Of a stretch of DNA of 64,000 bases, positions 62,825 to 64,000 are shown piece after piece (positions within the stretch are counted from its first letter, which is position 1; each line of letters begins with the position of its first letter). Location: contig JACKFH010000011.1 in NCBI GenBank assembly GCA_020632575.1, positions 62,001 through 126,000 on the forward strand, written 5' to 3'. The stretch is from Candidatus Omnitrophota bacterium (GTDB lineage Bacteria; Hinthialibacterota; Hinthialibacteria; OLB16). The position numbers and the translations under genes are program-made. The notes beneath the pieces are model-generated. The model was not told the DNA's origin. It did not search any database and saw only the letters and a list, made by a program, of their open reading frames with translations.

Positions 62825-63490
62825 ATGGGAATCTTTACACGAGTGAGGGACATCATCAGCTCGAACATCAACGCCATGCTGGACAAGGCCGAGGACCCCG
62901 AAAAGATGGTCCGGTTGATGATCCAGGAGATGGAAGACACATTGGTCGAAATCCGGGCCTCCTGCGCGGGCGCCATGGCGACCAAAAAGAAAATCGGACG
63001 TCAGTTGGACGAATCCAAAGAGAAAGCGGACCAATGGGAGAGCAAGGCGAAACTCGCGATCTCAAAGGGACGCGAGGATCTGGCCCGCGAGGCTCTTCAC
63101 GAGAAGAAGCGTTACACCGAACGGGTCGATTCGCTCGAGCGTGAGATGGAACAGGCGACTGGTCTGATCGAACAATACCAAGCGGATATCCGCCAACTCG
63201 AGGACAAACTCAACGCCGCCCGCGAGCGTCAGGCGGTCCTGGTGCAGCGTCACATTCACGCCCAGCACAAGACTCGCGCCCAAAACGAGATCCGGAAAGC
63301 CGAAACCCAAGAGGCGATGATGCGGTTCGATAAGTTCGAACAGCGGATCGACCGAATGGAGGCTAAGGCCGACCTGGTCAACTACGGGAAGCGTCCGACT
63401 CTGGACGATGAGTTCGCCAAGCTCGAGGACGACGAGGATATCGAGAAGGAACTCGAAAACCTCCGAGAGCAAATGAAGAGATCGGAATAA
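62825..63490 (+). CDS. pspA: Phage shock protein A (PspA/IM30)
   Basis: 221 residues, nearly all coiled coil, with the PspA pattern throughout: MGIFTRVRDIISSNINAML, DKAEDPEKMVRLMIQEMEDTL and the MRFDKFEQRIDRMEAKADL segment. It oligomerises on the inner membrane to protect it under stress and inhibits PspF when free. Operon partner of two small unknown genes and followed by a membrane protein. Confidence 0.96.
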   Translation: MGIFTRVRDIISSNINAMLDKAEDPEKMVRLMIQEMEDTLVEIRASCAGAMATKKKIGRQLDESKEKADQWESKAKLAISKGREDLAREALHEKKRYTERVDSLEREMEQATGLIEQYQADIRQLEDKLNAARERQAVLVQRHIHAQHKTRAQNEIRKAETQEAMMRFDKFEQRIDRMEAKADLVNYGKRPTLDDEFAKLEDDEDIEKELENLREQMKRSE

Positions 63491-63501
63491 TCACCATCCT
63501 C

Positions 63502-63528
63502 GTGGGAGCGGCTTCCAGCCGCTCCCAC
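63502..63528 (+). terminator. Hairpin after pspA
   Basis: GTGGGAGCGGCT (63502-63513) pairs perfectly with AGCCGCTCCCAC (63517-63528) around TCC, 12 bases after the stop. There is no T-tract, so it may be a REP-type element that stabilises pspA mRNA. Sequences of this kind are repeated in many genomes. Confidence 0.6.
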
Positions 63529-63658
63529 GGCGGGATTTGAGTATTCGTGGCGGGAATCGAAAAAACGCGGTGGAGTTAAAGAGTGACACCGGAAACGATG
63601 GGAGTGTGCTATTATGGAATGCACCTGGGGTGAGGCGAAGAAAGGAAGGGGATGCCCG

Positions 63659-64000
63659 ATGAACGGCTTGGTTAAAACGATTCTAATAATCCTGGGGATC
63701 CTACTATTGATTCCGGTTCTGGGAATTGTTGTGAGGACCTTTTTCGGCCTCATTATGGCCCTTATTGGTTTGGTTATTGGAATCCTAGCAATTCCCTTCT
63801 CGCTGATCGGCGGGTTGATCGGCCTCTTTGTCGGTCTCCTCTTTCTCGGAATCCCGATTCTCATCTTGGTCGCGATCGCCGGGCTCGGAGTGTGGGTTCT
63901 CTCCCATGCTTTCGGAGGAAAATCGGAGAAACGCAAACGCACCCGGGAGACGGATGTGGGGACGATGCGGGATATTCAGAGAGGTCTTGACGATATGGAG
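63659..64000 (+). CDS. PspC/PspB-like membrane protein, truncated by the window end
   Basis: 114 codons visible from ATG 63659, preceded by GGAAGGGG, with no stop before the end of the window. Two or three strongly hydrophobic helices (VKTILIILGILLLIPVLGIV, then LIGGLIGLFVGLLFLGIPIL) are followed by a basic stretch and TMRDIQRGLDDME, similar to the C-terminal coiled coil found in PspB/PspC-family proteins. Its position after pspA supports a role in the phage-shock response at the inner membrane. Confidence 0.72.
   Translation, partial: MNGLVKTILIILGILLLIPVLGIVVRTFFGLIMALIGLVIGILAIPFSLIGGLIGLFVGLLFLGIPILILVAIAGLGVWVLSHAFGGKSEKRKRTRETDVGTMRDIQRGLDDME

Overview
The window is a 64 kb piece of a Gram-negative, free-living bacterium with moderately high GC, many short operons on both strands, and frequent GTG/TTG starts. 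The gene content suggests an uncultured PVC/FCB-fringe lineage such as Hydrogenedentota, Sumerlaeota or Planctomycetota. The pointers are PQQ-like beta-propeller proteins, a GspG-like pilin whose mature N-terminus is typical of those groups, a Tat-exported Gfo/Idh/MocA oxidoreductase, heparinase II/III-like and GH99-like enzymes, a DUF3311/SSS symporter pair and a PPi-type phosphofructokinase. No rRNA or marker phylogeny is available here, so the phylum is an inference.

Layout. 1-5.8 kb: surface-polysaccharide genes (Wzz-like, GT2, GT-C with a long C-terminal soluble part, SGNH hydrolase). 6-10.5 kb: a double parvulin PPIase, an 800-base gap and a large secreted protein of unknown function ending at a strong terminator. 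10.57-13.8 kb: a tandem R-gene-R-gene-R array in which a 342-bp non-coding repeat (R) flanks two copies of a membrane-anchored HAF-like gene, one of them broken. 13.8-18.9 kb (minus strand): thrS-infC-rpmI-rplT-pheS, followed not by pheT but by a decayed DUF4279 gene. 19-27.3 kb: tRNA-Val, an acyl-CoA synthetase, a PQQ-propeller/methyltransferase fusion and an alpha/beta-hydrolase/beta-helix fusion. 27.3-31.8 kb: orphan HigA, a sugar-binding protein, an RbsC-type permease carrying a seven-repeat propeller insertion, and a MntA/HepT pair. 31.8-43.8 kb: carbohydrate/carboxylate catabolism (GH-like protein, LarA, heparinase-like, esterase, Gfo/Idh/MocA) with VOC, EEP, HDOD and DUF454 genes. 44-47.8 kb: two radical SAM/SPASM proteins, PPi-PFK and tRNA-Gly. 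47.9-53 kb: GH99-like, AIM24-like, DUF533 and FGE-like proteins. 53-60.5 kb (minus strand): a run of pilin, two PQQ-propeller proteins, DUF3311, SSS symporter and a LuxE/PaaK-like adenylating enzyme. 60.7-64 kb: a phage-shock locus with divergent pspF, two unrecognised small genes, pspA and a PspC/PspB-like membrane protein cut by the window end.

The most unusual items are the R-gene-R array with homogenised flanks and a diverged gene core, the propeller-loaded ABC permease, several palindromic repeat elements (one of them translated as part of a signal peptide), and multidomain secreted fusions, one of which has lost its predicted catalytic serine.
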